From Macrothele yani (taxonomy: Eukaryota; Arthropoda; Arachnida; Araneae; Macrothelidae), in contig CM077006.1 of the NCBI GenBank assembly GCA_039090855.1, forward strand, positions 46,509,336-46,573,335: a DNA stretch of 64,000 nt. Reading direction: 5' to 3'. The position numbers and the translations under genes were made by a program. A model generated the notes under the pieces. It was not told the origin of the DNA and made no database searches. It worked only from the letters and a program-made list of their open reading frames with translations. Positions 1 to 11,080 of this stretch are shown here, piece after piece (position 1 is the first letter of the stretch; each line of letters begins with the position of its first letter).

Positions 1-173
1 TGCTTCTTTCACACACACATTGTCTGGAATTAATTATAATTCCTTCTTCGTTTCGAAAAATGTGTGATGCTTGTTTTGAGTGAAACCATGCTTCCAGGTG
101 GGTGTTAATTTGACTTAAATCTATTCTCCAGAACTTTCCCTTTTTATTCAAACTTCTGTAACAAACAATGCAA

Positions 174-392
174 GCCGCCCCAGTGGCGCAGTGGTCTACG
201 CGATGGCCTCTGATCATTCGTCCGAAAGGAGTCCGGGTTCGAATCCCGGTGTGGCATGGATGTTGTGTTTGTCTTACGGCACTGGCCCTCTCCCTTCCCT
301 GGAACCAGTGATCCTAAATTAGTGACGGGCGACTGCTTATAGCCCATTGAGTTGCTCACGGTAGTCGTTAAACCTCCAATAAATAAAAAAAG
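174..392 (+). repeat. tRNA-derived SINE, family 1
   Basis: A tRNA-like head of about 75 nt contains a B-box-like GGTTCGAATCCC. A conserved body follows (TAGCCCATTGAGTTGCTCACGG) and then an A-rich tail. The same head, body and tail recur at several other places in the window on both strands, so this is a dispersed SINE. It is not a tRNA gene, because the acceptor and anticodon arms do not fold cleanly. Pol III transcription from the internal A and B boxes is inferred from the family type. Confidence 0.85.
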
Positions 393-1429
393 TGCCTTCT
401 GGTGAGGAGATGACAATGACTACCCTGTATGTCCGTTAGAGCGTTCTTGCTTACCTCTGGGGCAGACTACCTCTATAAAGAGAAAAAATATTATAGTCAT
501 AAACTTAGATATAAAAAAATGATAACTATAAACTTCGGTATAACTAAAAACGACACGCTGGCGCTAAAATAAATTTTCTGCTCTATTCGCTCTCTAAATG
601 CAAGGTTACAAATTTGAAATTATGGAAATTAAACAGTACTATCAAATAGCATTACTAAAGTATTAATCATTTTTGCTATCAGCAATGCAGGTGATCAAGT
701 GTTGAGAACACTTAGGAAAAACTTAAGAAACTGAATCTCCTTGACTCAAGTTCTGTGACATTTAGGTTTTGGTTTATAAAAAAGATTCCCACACCTGCCA
801 TCCCCGTATAAACCGTAACCCGAATTCCAAGAGTAGGTTGAATTAGCCTTCATGTCCAAGTGCTGATATTGGATCGAAATGATCAGACAATGATTTGGGA
901 ATTACGTTTGCTGACGCGCGCTTTGTAGATTCTGGAGATTGCTTCATGCTGTAAGTTAATCACGAACTACTAAATAAAAAAAGCAGCCGAAGCAACCTAG
1001 GACGTTTGTGTATCGAATCATTTAAAAGTTAAGTTTGCGACGATGTGCTGCCATAGCTAAATACTTATAAGCAGCTTTCTTCGTGACACTGCTGCCTTTA
1101 GAGTGTTAGTGATATATTTGTCGTCTAAATCTAACATGCCAGCGGTACACACGCGGTTGCCCTTTTTCGTCTAGAGATTTTGATTAAAAAACACAACAAT
1201 CGTAACATCGTAGAAACATCTTCATGAGTTTCTGTGTTTGGCATTTTTTCCTCCGAAGGAAAAAGTATTTATTGTATAGATTATAACGTAAAGTTCCTTT
1301 CGTACTGAAATCTTGTCTTTCTTACGTTATGTCTATATCATTAGGTATGAATACGATGGAACACTTCCTTAATTAAAACTTTACGGTCAGACAAAACATT
1401 TAAAACAGAAGTCAAACTTACGAAAATTG
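393..1429. other. No gene seen
   Basis: AT-rich DNA with stops in all frames. I see no recognisable coding motif, RNA or repeat here. Confidence 0.6.
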
Positions 1430-1745
1430 GCTTTATTTCAGGACTATATCAATAAAACAGATATCACATTTCAACATAATTCACATACTACATCTCCAAC
1501 GCATATCCAGCATCCCACACGAGCAACTGTTGTATCGTAGTTTTCATCTATCGTTCTTATCTCATACAGTCATACGTTACGTTCACTCTGACCTCAAACG
1601 TGTTGCCAACAGTATTCGTTTGAGAGAGAAGATGTCACGTTAAGTTGTGAAGTATAACTGAGAACAAACTCAAAATTTAAATAGGGAAAGAAACTAAAAA
1701 GGAAAGTTAATTTAGAATATACGTCACAAGATAGATACTGCAATT
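1430..1745. repeat. Diverged dispersed repeat, copy A
   Basis: This stretch matches 3960-4262 in the same orientation, with many substitutions and small gaps. Shared words include TGTTGCCAAC, TATCACGTTAA-like text, a run near AAAGAAACTAAAAAGGAAAG, and TTAGAATATAC. No coding potential is visible. It could be an old MITE or a non-coding part of a larger element flanking the Tc1 and mariner insertions. Confidence 0.6.
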
Positions 1746-1825
1746 ACATGAGAGAGTTTCAAATAGCTTAGTCGAATATCAGTAAACAAAATGTCCGAGT
1801 CCGTGAATATAAACCTACATACATA

Positions 1826-3020
1826 CACTATGTGGACAAAAGTGATTGGACACTGTAAGAAAATAAAAACACAGTATTGTATTTACATCAGTAGCGGGCA
1901 TGTCCTTCATTTGCAGAAATTACAGCAGCCACCCGTCGAGGTCAACTGTCCACAAGTGCATAGAGTACGGAGAGCGGGATGCTCCTCCATTCCGCCTTGA
2001 ATACATCGACGAATTCTGTCAGTGAAGAAGGCCGTGTTGGTCTAAACCTCACCCGTAGTTCAAGTTCATCTCATAGGTGTTAAATGGGATTGAGGTCAGG
2101 TCCCTGAGCAGGCCAGTCCATCCGCGAGACCTGATTTTCCTCATCCCACTCCATTGTAGCTCAGGAAACATGGCAAGTGGCATTGTCGTCCTGGAAGAGC
2201 ATTGAGCCACAACGCCACAACGTTGGGAGCATTGAGTTATCCAGGATATCTCTATACAGCAGCACAGAGTACATGTTGCCATGAATAACAACCAGTGTAA
2301 CCACACTGTACCAGTTGAAATACTCCTATACCGTGGCACCACTGCCTCTGTGCTTCACAGTCGGCACTGAACACTCTCCGGAAGCAGACGTTCTCCGGGT
2401 AAACACCAAAGCCAGACACGTTCATCCGATAGGAATATTGTGAAGCGGGATTTGTCGCGCCATAGCACCTGCCGCCATTGCTCCAATGTCTTGTTTTTGT
2501 GCTGTTGACACCATCGTAGCCGAGTGGCTTTATTGGTCTTTGTGTTGAGAGGTTTATGGGTAGCTGCTTGGCTATGATACCCTAGTGTATGCATCTCTCT
2601 TCGAAGTGTCTCAGTGCAGACCATTACATATGGTATGGCGTGTATTGGTCGGCATCTGGTTTTTCAGATCTCTCTCTGCAGCACCCTCCGGTCCCTGGGT
2701 TACAGTTTCGCGGGTCTTCGAAGGCGAGGTAAATTCCTGCAATATCTCGTCTTCTTCCACTTGTGATGACAAAGGCCACAGTCGATCTAGCGACTTCTCT
2801 GACATCTGCCATGCTTTTTATGCTTACACCTACAACTGAGCAGCCTATTATAACGACGTTTTCAAACTTGGAGATCTCTCTCTCTCTCCTGCAAACCATT
2901 TAATCAGCGATTGATCTCAGCATACTCCCGTTGTCGTTTTTATACCTTATGGATCACGTGTCTGCTCCGGGAGCACACAATTACGCTTGCGTGGGGATCT
3001 CCAATCACTTTTGTCCACAT
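1826..3020 (-). mobile_element. Tc1-like DNA transposon, decayed
   Basis: The left end carries ATGTGGACAAAAGTGATTGG (from 1830). Its reverse complement lies at 3000-3020, giving terminal inverted repeats of at least 21 bp. A TA precedes the left end at 1824-1825. The right end is abutted by SINE sequence, so its outermost bases and TA are lost. The interior is a transposase pseudogene read on the minus strand. Confidence 0.85.
2049..2899 (-). pseudogene. Tc1-like transposase pseudogene
   Basis: Read on the minus strand, the frames show in order an N-terminal HTH-like part (ISKFENVVIIGCSVVG), the linker (TLRREMHTLGYHSQAATHKP), the first catalytic region (KTLEQWRQVLWRDKSRFTIF, the WSDESRF block with S to R and E to K changes), then RVWLWCLPGERLLPE. 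The final block around 2049-2150 (GWTGLLRDLTSIPF) corresponds to the WPAQSPDLNPIE block. The full family length is about 340 residues. Here it is spread over several frames with stops, and the catalytic aspartate and glutamate blocks are altered, so it cannot encode an active enzyme. It would have been a DD34E cut-and-paste transposase acting on the flanking inverted repeats. Confidence 0.85.
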
Positions 3021-3021
3021 C

Positions 3022-3125
3022 TTCCTACTCCTGAGCGTCTGTTCTACCGATTGAACTACGCCAGCAAGGCTTATCGCTGCAACTTTCCGTTTTAACTCAT
3101 GCGTCACCTCAGTATGTAGTACGTC
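3022..3125 (-). repeat. tRNA-derived SINE, family 2 (partial)
   Basis: On the minus strand this reads GCGTAGTTCAATCGGTAGAAC, which resembles a tRNA A-box region. The plus strand continues with AAGGCTTATCGCTGC and GTACGTCAC, blocks shared with 37032-37190 and 48540-48705. It directly abuts the right inverted repeat of the Tc1 element, so one of the two inserted into or beside the other. The B-box part is missing. Confidence 0.65.
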
Positions 3126-3139
3126 ACTCACTATCACCT

Positions 3140-3720
3140 TATATAACAATGTAGGCGCCATTGTTTTCCAGTACCTCACGCCATCCATCGGGCAGCGTCA
3201 GGATTCCATCCGCCCAGAACTTTGCAGGTTTTTAGGCAAAGAACTGGTCAAGATGATTTTTCGAGGCCTCCAAATAAGCGTTGATCTTTCCTATAAGCGA
3301 GTTCTACAGAGCCCAAAATAAAAAAAATCTGATGGTGCAAAATCGGGTGAATAGCCCGGTTGAGACACAAGATCCCAGCTAAGCTCCAACATTGTTTTCC
3401 TGGTGACTTTGCGAAATGCAGTGCTACGGTGTCGTTGGATGTCTGCCGTGTCTTCGTAATTGCTCGTGTCCTACTGTGTGGGCCATTTTTTTTAATGCCT
3501 TGATTTGATCGTCGTCGTCTACTTCAACGGATCTGCCAGATCGTGGTTCATTGGCGTGTGAGTAATAACCACGACGAAAATTTGTCAACCAATACTGACA
3601 CATCGAATGTTTACAGCATCCTTACCATACACAATACATATCAGTTTAAGTGTTGTTTTTACTTGTAATGTTCGTGGAATTATAGCTGACTGAACACTAC
3701 ATAAATTTGTTCTTAATAAC
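3140..3720 (-). pseudogene. Mariner transposase fragment
   Basis: On the minus strand the N-terminal HTH region is recognisable (YGKDAV, then FRRGYYSHANEPRSGRSVEV, then DDD). A jump with internal deletion follows, to the C-terminal catalytic end (PGYSPDFAPSDFF, the mariner YSPDLAPSDY block). The last part reads KPAKFWADGI and PDGWREVLENNGAYIV, typical of the mariner C terminus. Several frames are used and the central third, with the first two catalytic aspartates, is missing. It is a dead DD34D element, unrelated to the adjacent Tc1. Confidence 0.85.
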
Positions 3721-3926
3721 TTCACTTAAAGCGAAATAGGAGTCTTCCAAGAAAACGTCATGAAAAAGTTGCTTACGGATTGATTCCTTTATTCTCTCAA
3801 CAGATCCACGAAACGGTAATATTCTAATAGAACAGAACACTTTACGTCGAACGTTAAACGTATCAGATTAGTAGTAAACTTCAAAGCTGAATAACGTTAG
3901 TGGGTAGAACTCTTAATGATAAAACG

Positions 3927-3942
3927 TATATATATATATATA
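3927..3942. repeat. (AT)n microsatellite
   Basis: Short alternating TA run. Confidence 0.9.
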
Positions 3943-3959
3943 CGCACAATACTCAGCCT

Positions 3960-4262
3960 TTAAATAGACACAACTTTAATTAATCAACGCCTCTTCCACA
4001 ATTAACAAAATAACATCCACCATCTCCACACTTTTGCTTCTGCTCAAACATTACATAACGTTCAGTTTTCATCGGACACATGCACATGTCATACGTTCTG
4101 ACATCAAGGTGTTGCCAACCATACTCTTGCGAGATAGAAAATATCACGTTAATTTTGTAAAAAGGGATGGAGAAAGGTCTCAAACTTACATAGAGAAAGA
4201 AATTAAAAAGGAAAGCTAAATTAGAATATACACCACATAATACTTTGCGGTAGAAAAACAGC
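3960..4262. repeat. Diverged dispersed repeat, copy B
   Basis: Partner of 1430-1745. The two copies align in order over about 300 bp, but reading frames are not conserved between them. The two open frames here, about 60 and 126 codons on opposite strands, have no recognisable motif and are probably chance. Confidence 0.6.
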
Positions 4263-4451
4263 AATAAATGACGAAAATGAACCAGATAGCCCCCCTTTTC
4301 AAACCTACACCAAATGAACACACCGAATACTCTTGCTTTATATACGTGTAGGAACCTCACCTTTCATAATATGCAAATTAACTTTTAAATTTAGCACCAA
4401 TGCCATCTATCGCCAAAATGCGAGAAGACTTTTTATACAATCCAATATGTT

Positions 4452-5060
4452 TACACCGATGAACCATTCCATTATGACCACCCCCAGCCTAGAGAAATGA
4501 GCGCGCCTGAAGACCGAACGGTGGCGCAGGTGAAGTTTACAGAACAGATTATATACAACCCGAGGAATGGCTTTCGGTTAGTACAGTGTTCGGAGTCAGA
4601 ATGGGAAAAGCTGCCGATTTATCGGAGTTTGTCAAAGGACAAATTGTGATGTCACGGCGCCTCGGAACTACGATCTCAGAAACGGCGCGGCTTGTGGGTT
4701 GTTCATGGCCCAAGTGCACACATGGCCCAAACGACGAACCTTCGACCGGCCATGTGTTGTCCGCAGCTCATTCGTGCCAGAGGGGAGCAGAGACTGTCGC
4801 GCTTCGTTCACAGCGACCGCAGGGCCATAGTGCGACAAATCACCCGCAGCTACAACAGTGGATCTCTGCCTTCTACGCATCTATCTGTGTAGCCGAAGAC
4901 CCAGCCGGGTCCTCATGCTCACTGCACGTCATCGCCAACAACGCATGAAATGGGCCCAAGATTATCGAGATCTGGCCGTGGATGAATGGAAAAAAGTGGC
5001 CTGGTCTAACGAACCAAGATTCCTGGTGCATCACGTAGACGGCCAATTCGGTATTTTGAT
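4452..5060 (+). mobile_element. Tc1-like element, 3'-truncated
   Basis: The left end contains ATTATGACCACCCCC, close to the terminal repeat of the Tc1 at 59391-60619 (AATAATGTGACCACCCCC). The transposase start follows about 150 bp later. The element stops abruptly inside the first catalytic block near 5055. No right end is visible. Confidence 0.7.
4602..5060 (+). pseudogene. Tc1-like transposase pseudogene, N-terminal half
   Basis: The frame opens with MGKAADLSEFVKGQIVMSRR and SETARLVGCS, a typical Tc1 HTH. Frameshifts follow, then LTARHRQQRMKWAQDYRDL and DEWKKVAWSNEPRFLVHHVD. The last is the WSDESRF first-aspartate block with D to N and S to P changes. Everything after HHVDG is lost, so the second and third catalytic residues are absent. 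A start at 4602 is chosen because family members begin at the MGK motif; an upstream ATG at 4586 is also in frame. Confidence 0.85.
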
Positions 5061-5324
5061 TTGTATTTGGTAAATCAGCTTTGACAAAAATTGCCCAACT
5101 TTCCATGCTGCAAAAATTACATCTCCCAAGTTATCTCTCAACCGTGGATTAATGCAATGAAAAGATCCCTTCGCCACTCTTCCAATGTTATCTACTCGGT
5201 TGTTCATGATTAAACATAACTGTGTCCCACTCTTGGCTATGGCGGTGTGAGCTTTGCACTTGTGTCCTTTTACGTCATTCGGACGTTGCTTAAGTTCTGT
5301 CCACACCATACTTCAATGTATTCC

Positions 5325-5366
5325 CATCTGATGATGAAGCCGATGCGGCTTCGAAAGATCTCATGT
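5325..5366 (+). ncRNA. Hammerhead-ribozyme-like motif A
   Basis: The conserved core CTGATGA is at 5328-5334. Helix II follows as a perfect 6-bp stem (GAAGCC 5336-5341 with GGCTTC 5347-5352, loop GATGC), then GAAA at 5353-5356. The last A of GAAA starts the palindrome AGATCT, followed by C at 5362, the expected cleavage position. Helix I is short: CAT 5325-5327 with ATG 5363-5365. A palindromic helix III without a loop fits the minimal type I hammerheads known from Penelope-like elements, which are thought to work as dimers. Activity is inference. Confidence 0.6.
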
Positions 5367-5675
5367 CTTTTGATTGAGTGTTTTTAGTAGTAAAGAGTTT
5401 TTAACATGTAGATTATGTGTCTACATATGTTTTTAATCGTGTTTGACGACAGTGTTTCACGTATTTCAAGTTATTAACACGAATCATTTCGACCTCGGAT
5501 TCAACCTACAAAACGCATGTTTTTCCCATGGCCAGCTGTTGGTCGCTCCAGAGTTTGCAAAAATTAAAACCTAATCTTAGCTCCAAATGTAGAACACGCA
5601 CCGTCGTTGAAGCACAGGCTCTTCAAGGATAAGCTTACTTGCTCGTCGGGAGAATCGTAGGTTACAGAGACCACA

Positions 5676-5735
5676 CAGGCGTAACTAGGTGTTTCTGCGC
5701 CCGAGGCAAACCACAAAATAGTGCACCCCTATGTG
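5676..5735 (+). mobile_element. hAT-like terminal sequence (solo end)
   Basis: Begins CAGGCGTAACTAGG and continues CTGCGCCCGAGGC, resembling hAT terminal repeats. No matching right end with an 8-bp duplication was found. It is followed directly by an inserted SINE tail. Confidence 0.4.
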
Positions 5736-5855
5736 TCTTTTTTATTTTTACGACCACCGTGAGCAACTCTAAGGGCCAGAAGCAGTGACCTCTATCTAAT
5801 TCAGGGCCCCTGGTTCCAAGAAAAGAAGTGAGAGCTAGTGTCGTAAGACAAAGTA
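5736..5855 (-). repeat. SINE family 1, partial
   Basis: The minus-strand body and tail of SINE family 1 are present: T-rich start, GACCACCGTGAGCAACTC, then GTCGTAAGAC. The tRNA-like head is missing. Divergence is high. Confidence 0.65.
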
Positions 5856-5928
5856 CTACCCCATCCAAAACAAAATTAACGTCATACCATTATGTTATCT
5901 CTATGCGAGAGGTACACTCAAAGTGTGG

Positions 5929-6150
5929 CGCCCCGTTAGCCGAGTGGTACAAGGCACTGGCTCCTAACCATACAACCGAGGTAGGTCCAGGTCAGAATCC
6001 CCGAACCCGGACCTACCTCGGGTAGTGTGCTTGTCCTACCCCACTATTTCTCACCCTTCACTTGAGCCAGTGTCCCCAAATTAGGGAAGGGGGATTGCTT
6101 ATAGCCCATTGAGTTGCTCATGGTGATCGCTATGCTCCCAAACAACAATG
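5929..6150 (+). repeat. SINE family 1 variant
   Basis: The tRNA-like head (GTTAGCCGAGTGGTACAAGG) differs from the other copies. The body has the family 1 signature ATTGCTTATAGCCCATTGAG. This suggests a subfamily with a different tRNA head or a head exchange. Confidence 0.75.
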
Positions 6151-7799
6151 AAACTATGATTGTTTGTACAGCTTTTCCTAACTAGCTCGGACATTCGGTA
6201 CCACATCAAACGGTCCGAATGTAGCTGGTAGTCGTGGCATGCAGCCGCAGTAATGATAGAACAGCCGCCGGAGCCCAGGGAATCTTCAACAATGTGAACG
6301 ACATCGTTCTCACAACGTTCTCACAACAGCGCCTTCATTTTTTAACGTGAGCAAATCACATCCCCTGAACATTTTGAAAAAGAAATGTGAATATAAGCTG
6401 TCAAGGCCACCGAAACTGGTATTACCGCCTATCGCCCGTCTGCTGTGCCAGCTGCTGCGTCTTATTCGCTACAGTGGAATGAAATTGAAAGGCCGAACTT
6501 TTGCGTAACTCTTTACCCTGTTAATTTTTTCCGCATACTGGTGTCTACTATGAGGTTGTATATATATATAATTCCAATGAGCGCTTGCAAGAAAATTGAC
6601 CTTACTACTGAGATTTCATGGGGAAATGATCATGCACGCTCATGCTATTTGAGGTATTATAAGTTCAAGAAGTCTCACTCAACATCGCTGCCGTTGACAA
6701 GTAGTTGGTTGCCTGCTTGGTGGATATTGAAGCCTAACCTGACCTAACTAGCCTACAAACATCACATCATGGTTTCGTCCGGTTCTCGGGGTTTGCTTTT
6801 CCCGACCTCAACTGCTACAGTGTTCCATCTCTAACTTCTGCGTTTGGCCCGAAGCTTGACGGACGACCTCACTCCTATGTATGAGAAATTAGAAAACTCC
6901 TCTTTATCAGGAGAAAGTTACAGCATAAGAGTTACTTTTGGACTGCTCTTCTCTCCAGGCGAATTCCTCCTTTTTTTCTTACCGTTTCCCCAAAACGTCT
7001 TGTCGGTTTCGAGGGGATTGGGTTTCCGTAACCCTTACTCGAAATACGCTTCGCTCATTGGTCGCGAGCCACAATCCCTCGCTCGGGATTGGTTTCTTTC
7101 TCCTGAGTGGGTCCTCTTGATACGTCGGTTAAAGCGTGAAGGGTTGGGATGCTGAGAGAAAAATGTTTCCTTTGAACCGTCAAGCACGCAGCTCGGGGTC
7201 CATAACCTATAGTGGGCCCTTCTCCACTTCCTGAGCGACCCTTTATGCCTGTGTCAATCGGGGTACACCCTTGCCGAGAAATATGTTCTGTTGGACTTTT
7301 ACCTAGGTGGTAAGAACATGCTTCTCTCAAAAGGAATTGCACGGCTAATGACGTGGCGCGCAAGACCTCGGCGTGAGAAACGCTTGCTTCTTCCTTGCGT
7401 ATTTCTCACGTTCTTCAACTTTACTAATGGAAGGTGTGGGTAGGCCAGGCTATCTATCCTTCCTCTTGAGAGGCCCTAGATATTTCCTTCAGCTAAGTCC
7501 TCTCTGATTTGATGGCGCTCCTTTCCTATCCTCCCTCTTCGCGAGGTACCGTTGGAATTGACTGCTAAATGGCATAATTCCTGTATATAACATTCTTGGC
7601 GGCCCCCACAAACGTTTACTAGCGGAATCGTGGTCCTCCAATGTTGCACGCTATTCCGCAGGATATACGGGTAACACTGGTAAAAAATGCTAGCAAATTC
7701 TGTGAATCGACAAATGACAAAATACGGTCCGAAAAATCTGTACTAGAAACTCGTGCAAAAGTTTCAATTTCAATTTTAGTCAGTTTGTAAGCGCAACGG
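6151..7799. other. No gene seen
   Basis: Frames of about 60-100 codons occur on both strands (6445-6747, 6844-7155, 7055-7363) but show no domain, no codon-use signal and no repeat relation. A CCTAACCTGACCTAAC run at about 6732 resembles arthropod telomere repeats but is only a few units long. Confidence 0.5.
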
Positions 7800-7858
7800 T
7801 TTGCACCCTCTCTTGAGGTGCGCCTGGGGCGGCTCCTCAAGCCCCGCCCTAGTTACGC
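7800..7858 (-). mobile_element. hAT-like terminal sequence (solo end)
   Basis: On the minus strand this starts GGCGTAACTAGGGCGGGG and continues with GC-rich blocks and GGCGCACC, resembling a hAT terminal repeat. It faces the one at 5676, but no shared 8-bp flank is seen, so the two may be unrelated. Confidence 0.35.
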
Positions 7859-8694
7859 CTTTGACTGATTATAACACAACAGAAAAATGTAGATGTTTCA
7901 AATACTTCAAATTTCCTATATTCACAGTCAATAGACACCTGGTTTCATCCAATTCTGCCGGAACAAGTAAATATTTTATTCGTCTTTTTATATTCCTTTC
8001 TTTTACTTTCTGGAACATATTTCAATTAAATGTTTCCGTGCAATACATCATATTCATAATTTCAGGAAATCTCAGAAAACGCTGACTGATGTGTGTTTTG
8101 TTAAACGCGGGCAACGCCGGGTACCTTTGCTAATTCTAGATAATTACAGTGTAATTTTGTTTTTCCGAACAGTCGTAATCAGGCGTTTTCTGCGGGAGTT
8201 TATTTACCATAGCTTCATCTTTCGTCAGTTCCGTTTTGGTCGGCTCCTTTTGGGTACTGCTTTACAACTTACAGTGCAGGAACTGCACAAACATCATCAT
8301 GCGAGTTTTAAGCCATAAATCTGAAAGGTTACTGAACTTTTCCATCATCTCTGACGCTCTGCGTCTTTTCTTTTCTTTTCTTTCCTTTTCTTTTTTCTGT
8401 TATACAACTTTTATTTATTTATATTCTTTCTTTCACGTCCCTTTTTTTGCTGTGCTTCATCAGTCCTGATACATTTAACACTGCTGGTGCCACTTGATGC
8501 TTCTTAGTGTCTTGAAATATTCAGACGATAAGACATAGCGTCATGATTCTTGTGCAACGCTCTTCATTTTCTAAGAAACCGGCGTTTGAGATACCAGGTA
8601 TCGTCATAGTGTACAATTTCCAGAAGTTTCTGGAGTGTTATTCGTTTAAGAATGGTCGACTATTTATTAATTCAGATTACGGAGATTGTTACAC

Positions 8695-8900
8695 GGCTGT
8701 TCACTGAGTTTGTTTCAGTGCCCTGTCTCAAGAGTTCGTTAGATTTTTGCTTGTAGAAAATTTAGAATATCGGACTTTTACCTGTATTCAGCCCAGATGA
8801 TGAAACAAATAAATAAAGTACCAGCTGAAATTTAGAGTCGTTCTTCTGCGGTGAAGAACAGGATTGTTTAAGTGAATTATGGGGAGGGGGTCTTCAAAGC
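8695..8900. repeat. Dispersed repeat, uninterrupted copy
   Basis: The first part matches 15047-15135 (CAGTGCCCTGT, GTTCGTTA). The second part matches 17401-17540 (TTTACCTGTATT, GATGA, AAATAAAGTA-like, GTGAAG, GATG). In the second locus the two halves are separated by a Tc1 and by a SINE plus MITE. Confidence 0.55.
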
Positions 8901-10577
8901 TTTAGTCCTGCTTTTTTATCATAACTTATATCAATATTATTAACTCAAGGATCCGTTTCTGCTTATTACTCTATTAGACTTTTTTTTCTCCTCAGTTTTC
9001 TGTCTGTTGCCGCTGAAATTCTTCAAATTTTGGGCTCATTGCTTCAGTTAAGAAATACCCAAACTTGGGATTTAATTACCCAATTAATTAGGTTAATTAA
9101 TTCATCATTATAATTAGAGTAATTCCTGATTGGGTTTGCAAGCGGTATTTTCCCGCCCCAGGTCGCATAAAGATTTGCTGTTTTCTTTTTTTTTTTCATT
9201 GCTTTCCCTTCGCGTGAGAAGAAAGACCAGAACGCTAGGCCAGGTGCAAAATTCCGAAAACGAAATTAAAGGTATTTTCATTGCCAGGCATTTGCAAAGA
9301 ACAATCACGGCAGTGTAGTATAGGGATTACATACTAAAGCCTCAGCTAACAATAAGCCAGTGGCGGCTTTTCGGCTCGAGTTCGCAACAGAAGCTCTGCC
9401 TAAATCTGGTCAGAAGGTAAAACTTATGTAATAATTATCACATAGTCTCTGTGTGAGGAAAATAACTCAGACGGGGATACGTGCATTCGAGCGTACTTAA
9501 AAATTTAGAAAGGTATTCCCGGATAGTCTGATAATAGAACTCCAAAATAAGGTGACAGTTAGGGCCAAATAAATTCTTAAAGGGCTTTGCTCGGCAGATG
9601 GTCAGCTGGCCAGAAGAACATCTACTCGAGATAGCCAGTGATCATCGTCCACCGGACGGCGGACCACTAACGAATGAGAGGAGACCCTCCCCCCCCTAGG
9701 AACCAATGAAGGTGACGGTGATACCTCCAAGAGGTAAGAATACGCCTAAGAGCAGGGCAGAAAGCAAAACTGACGGAGAAAATAAAATACAAAGCTTGGA
9801 GAAATCGATGTGGTCAAAAGGTTCAGGTCGGGATGCATGTACGTGCGTGGGTCAAAAAGTCGTAACGAAAGAATAACGAAGTATGTTAAAGTTGTGGATC
9901 GCAATGGAAAAATGAAGTTAGGAGTGGAAACGCAGTGAACGAATAAACCATGCATAATTGTTAGGCGCAGTGGCAAAAAAGGTTAGGAGAAGTAGTTGTA
10001 AACACATCGAAAGAAACTCCGGGCTGCGTTTTATCCACGGAGGATACCAGCCTAGTCTCATGGAAGCAAGAAGGAAAGGTTACTGGAAGTGAAGCCCCAT
10101 CCTCAACTACAGAACCGAGCGATGACTAGCAGAGGATTCAGGGTTAAACATCATCCAAATATTTCAATCTCTCGTATGCTGAGTAATCAATGAAATTTGA
10201 AAATGAAATAATTATTGCTCACCTCGTACTAGTTGGATTGCTAGGAAACGTTTCTATGAACCTTAGGCTTAACCTTAACTATTTTTGAAGTCATGGTTTA
10301 ATATAATTTAATCTGGTCCCACCATTGATTTGTACATAAATTAAGAAATATGTCAAAATAAATTTTAGAGTTGTTTCTTTAAACAAACTTGTTTTTCCTT
10401 GCTACTGCTCTGCAAATGAGTATGAGTGTCGGGTTCTGGTTTATGTCTAGGTAAACACAAAACGTAGTCACTCGTACAATATAGCGTAAGGTAAATAAAA
10501 TGCCGACGATGTACGAAAAATGAATTTGTCCAGTAAACCAAATAATACCACAAGGGTTATATCACCAGCTACTGACT
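8901..10577. other. No gene seen
   Basis: Mostly AT-rich, with short poly-T and poly-C runs (for example around 9185 and 9688). Short frames of 60-76 codons have no recognisable motif. Confidence 0.5.
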
Positions 10578-10586
10578 TTCAAAGAT

Positions 10587-10677
10587 GGGGAGTGTACTAT
10601 ATCGATCAAGGGTATATAGTACACTCCCTATCTTAACATTCAAAGATTGGGAGTGTACTATATACCCTTGATCGATA
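10587..10677. repeat. Perfect 29-bp hairpin with a third half-copy
   Basis: The arm 10600-10628 is perfectly complementary to 10649-10677, with a 20-bp spacer. A further copy of the right-arm start (GGGGAGTGTACTATAT) lies at 10587-10602 and overlaps the left arm. The unit is therefore present once inverted and once more in direct orientation, a local inverted duplication. Confidence 0.9.
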
Positions 10678-10689
10678 ATATTGGTGCTC

Positions 10690-10995
10690 ACCGTGCATGT
10701 TATATAGGTGCTACGGGTCGCAATCTTCTTCAAATGATAAAAGAACACAAATATAACATTAGTACGGGGAGCCAACGCACGGCTCTAGCTAGGACTGTCG
10801 CAAAAGGAGAACTGCACCCAGACTAGGAAAATATTAAACTTTTGATTACTCCAAAATACATGTCTTCCCTTCACATCACGGAAAGTATACTTATTTGTAC
10901 ATATGGTGATGCATGTTGCAACGACAACTTACCTTACGATCTACCCAAAGTCTGGGAAGACATTATTCCAACTTTAGTAACCTAATTAATGGCCT
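10690..10995 (+). pseudogene. Possible Penelope-like GIY-YIG endonuclease fragment
   Basis: One frame reads CYIGATGRNLLQMIKEHKYN followed by TALARTV. This looks like the YIG half of a GIY-YIG nuclease with its conserved arginine and the EH(K) motif. Downstream it continues WENIKLLITPKYMSSLHITE and LPYDLPKVWEDII. No reverse transcriptase is found upstream. It lies just before the large inverted repeat, whose outer end carries a PLE-type hammerhead-like core, so it may belong to the same PLE family. Assignment rests on short motifs only. Confidence 0.45.
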
Positions 10996-11080
10996 GAATA
11001 CTTGCAATTATGTTAGAACCTTGTGACGCTTATTGCTAATTTGTTTACATATTTGCCCCTGTGCCACCTCGGCTTCTGTA

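Noticed and set aside
6730..6750. Interstitial telomere repeat (CCTAA)n
   Set aside because: Only about three imperfect units.
6445..7155. Possible host exons (100- and 103-codon frames)
   Set aside because: No domain, no convincing splice sites and no similarity I can recognise. Composition equals the surroundings.
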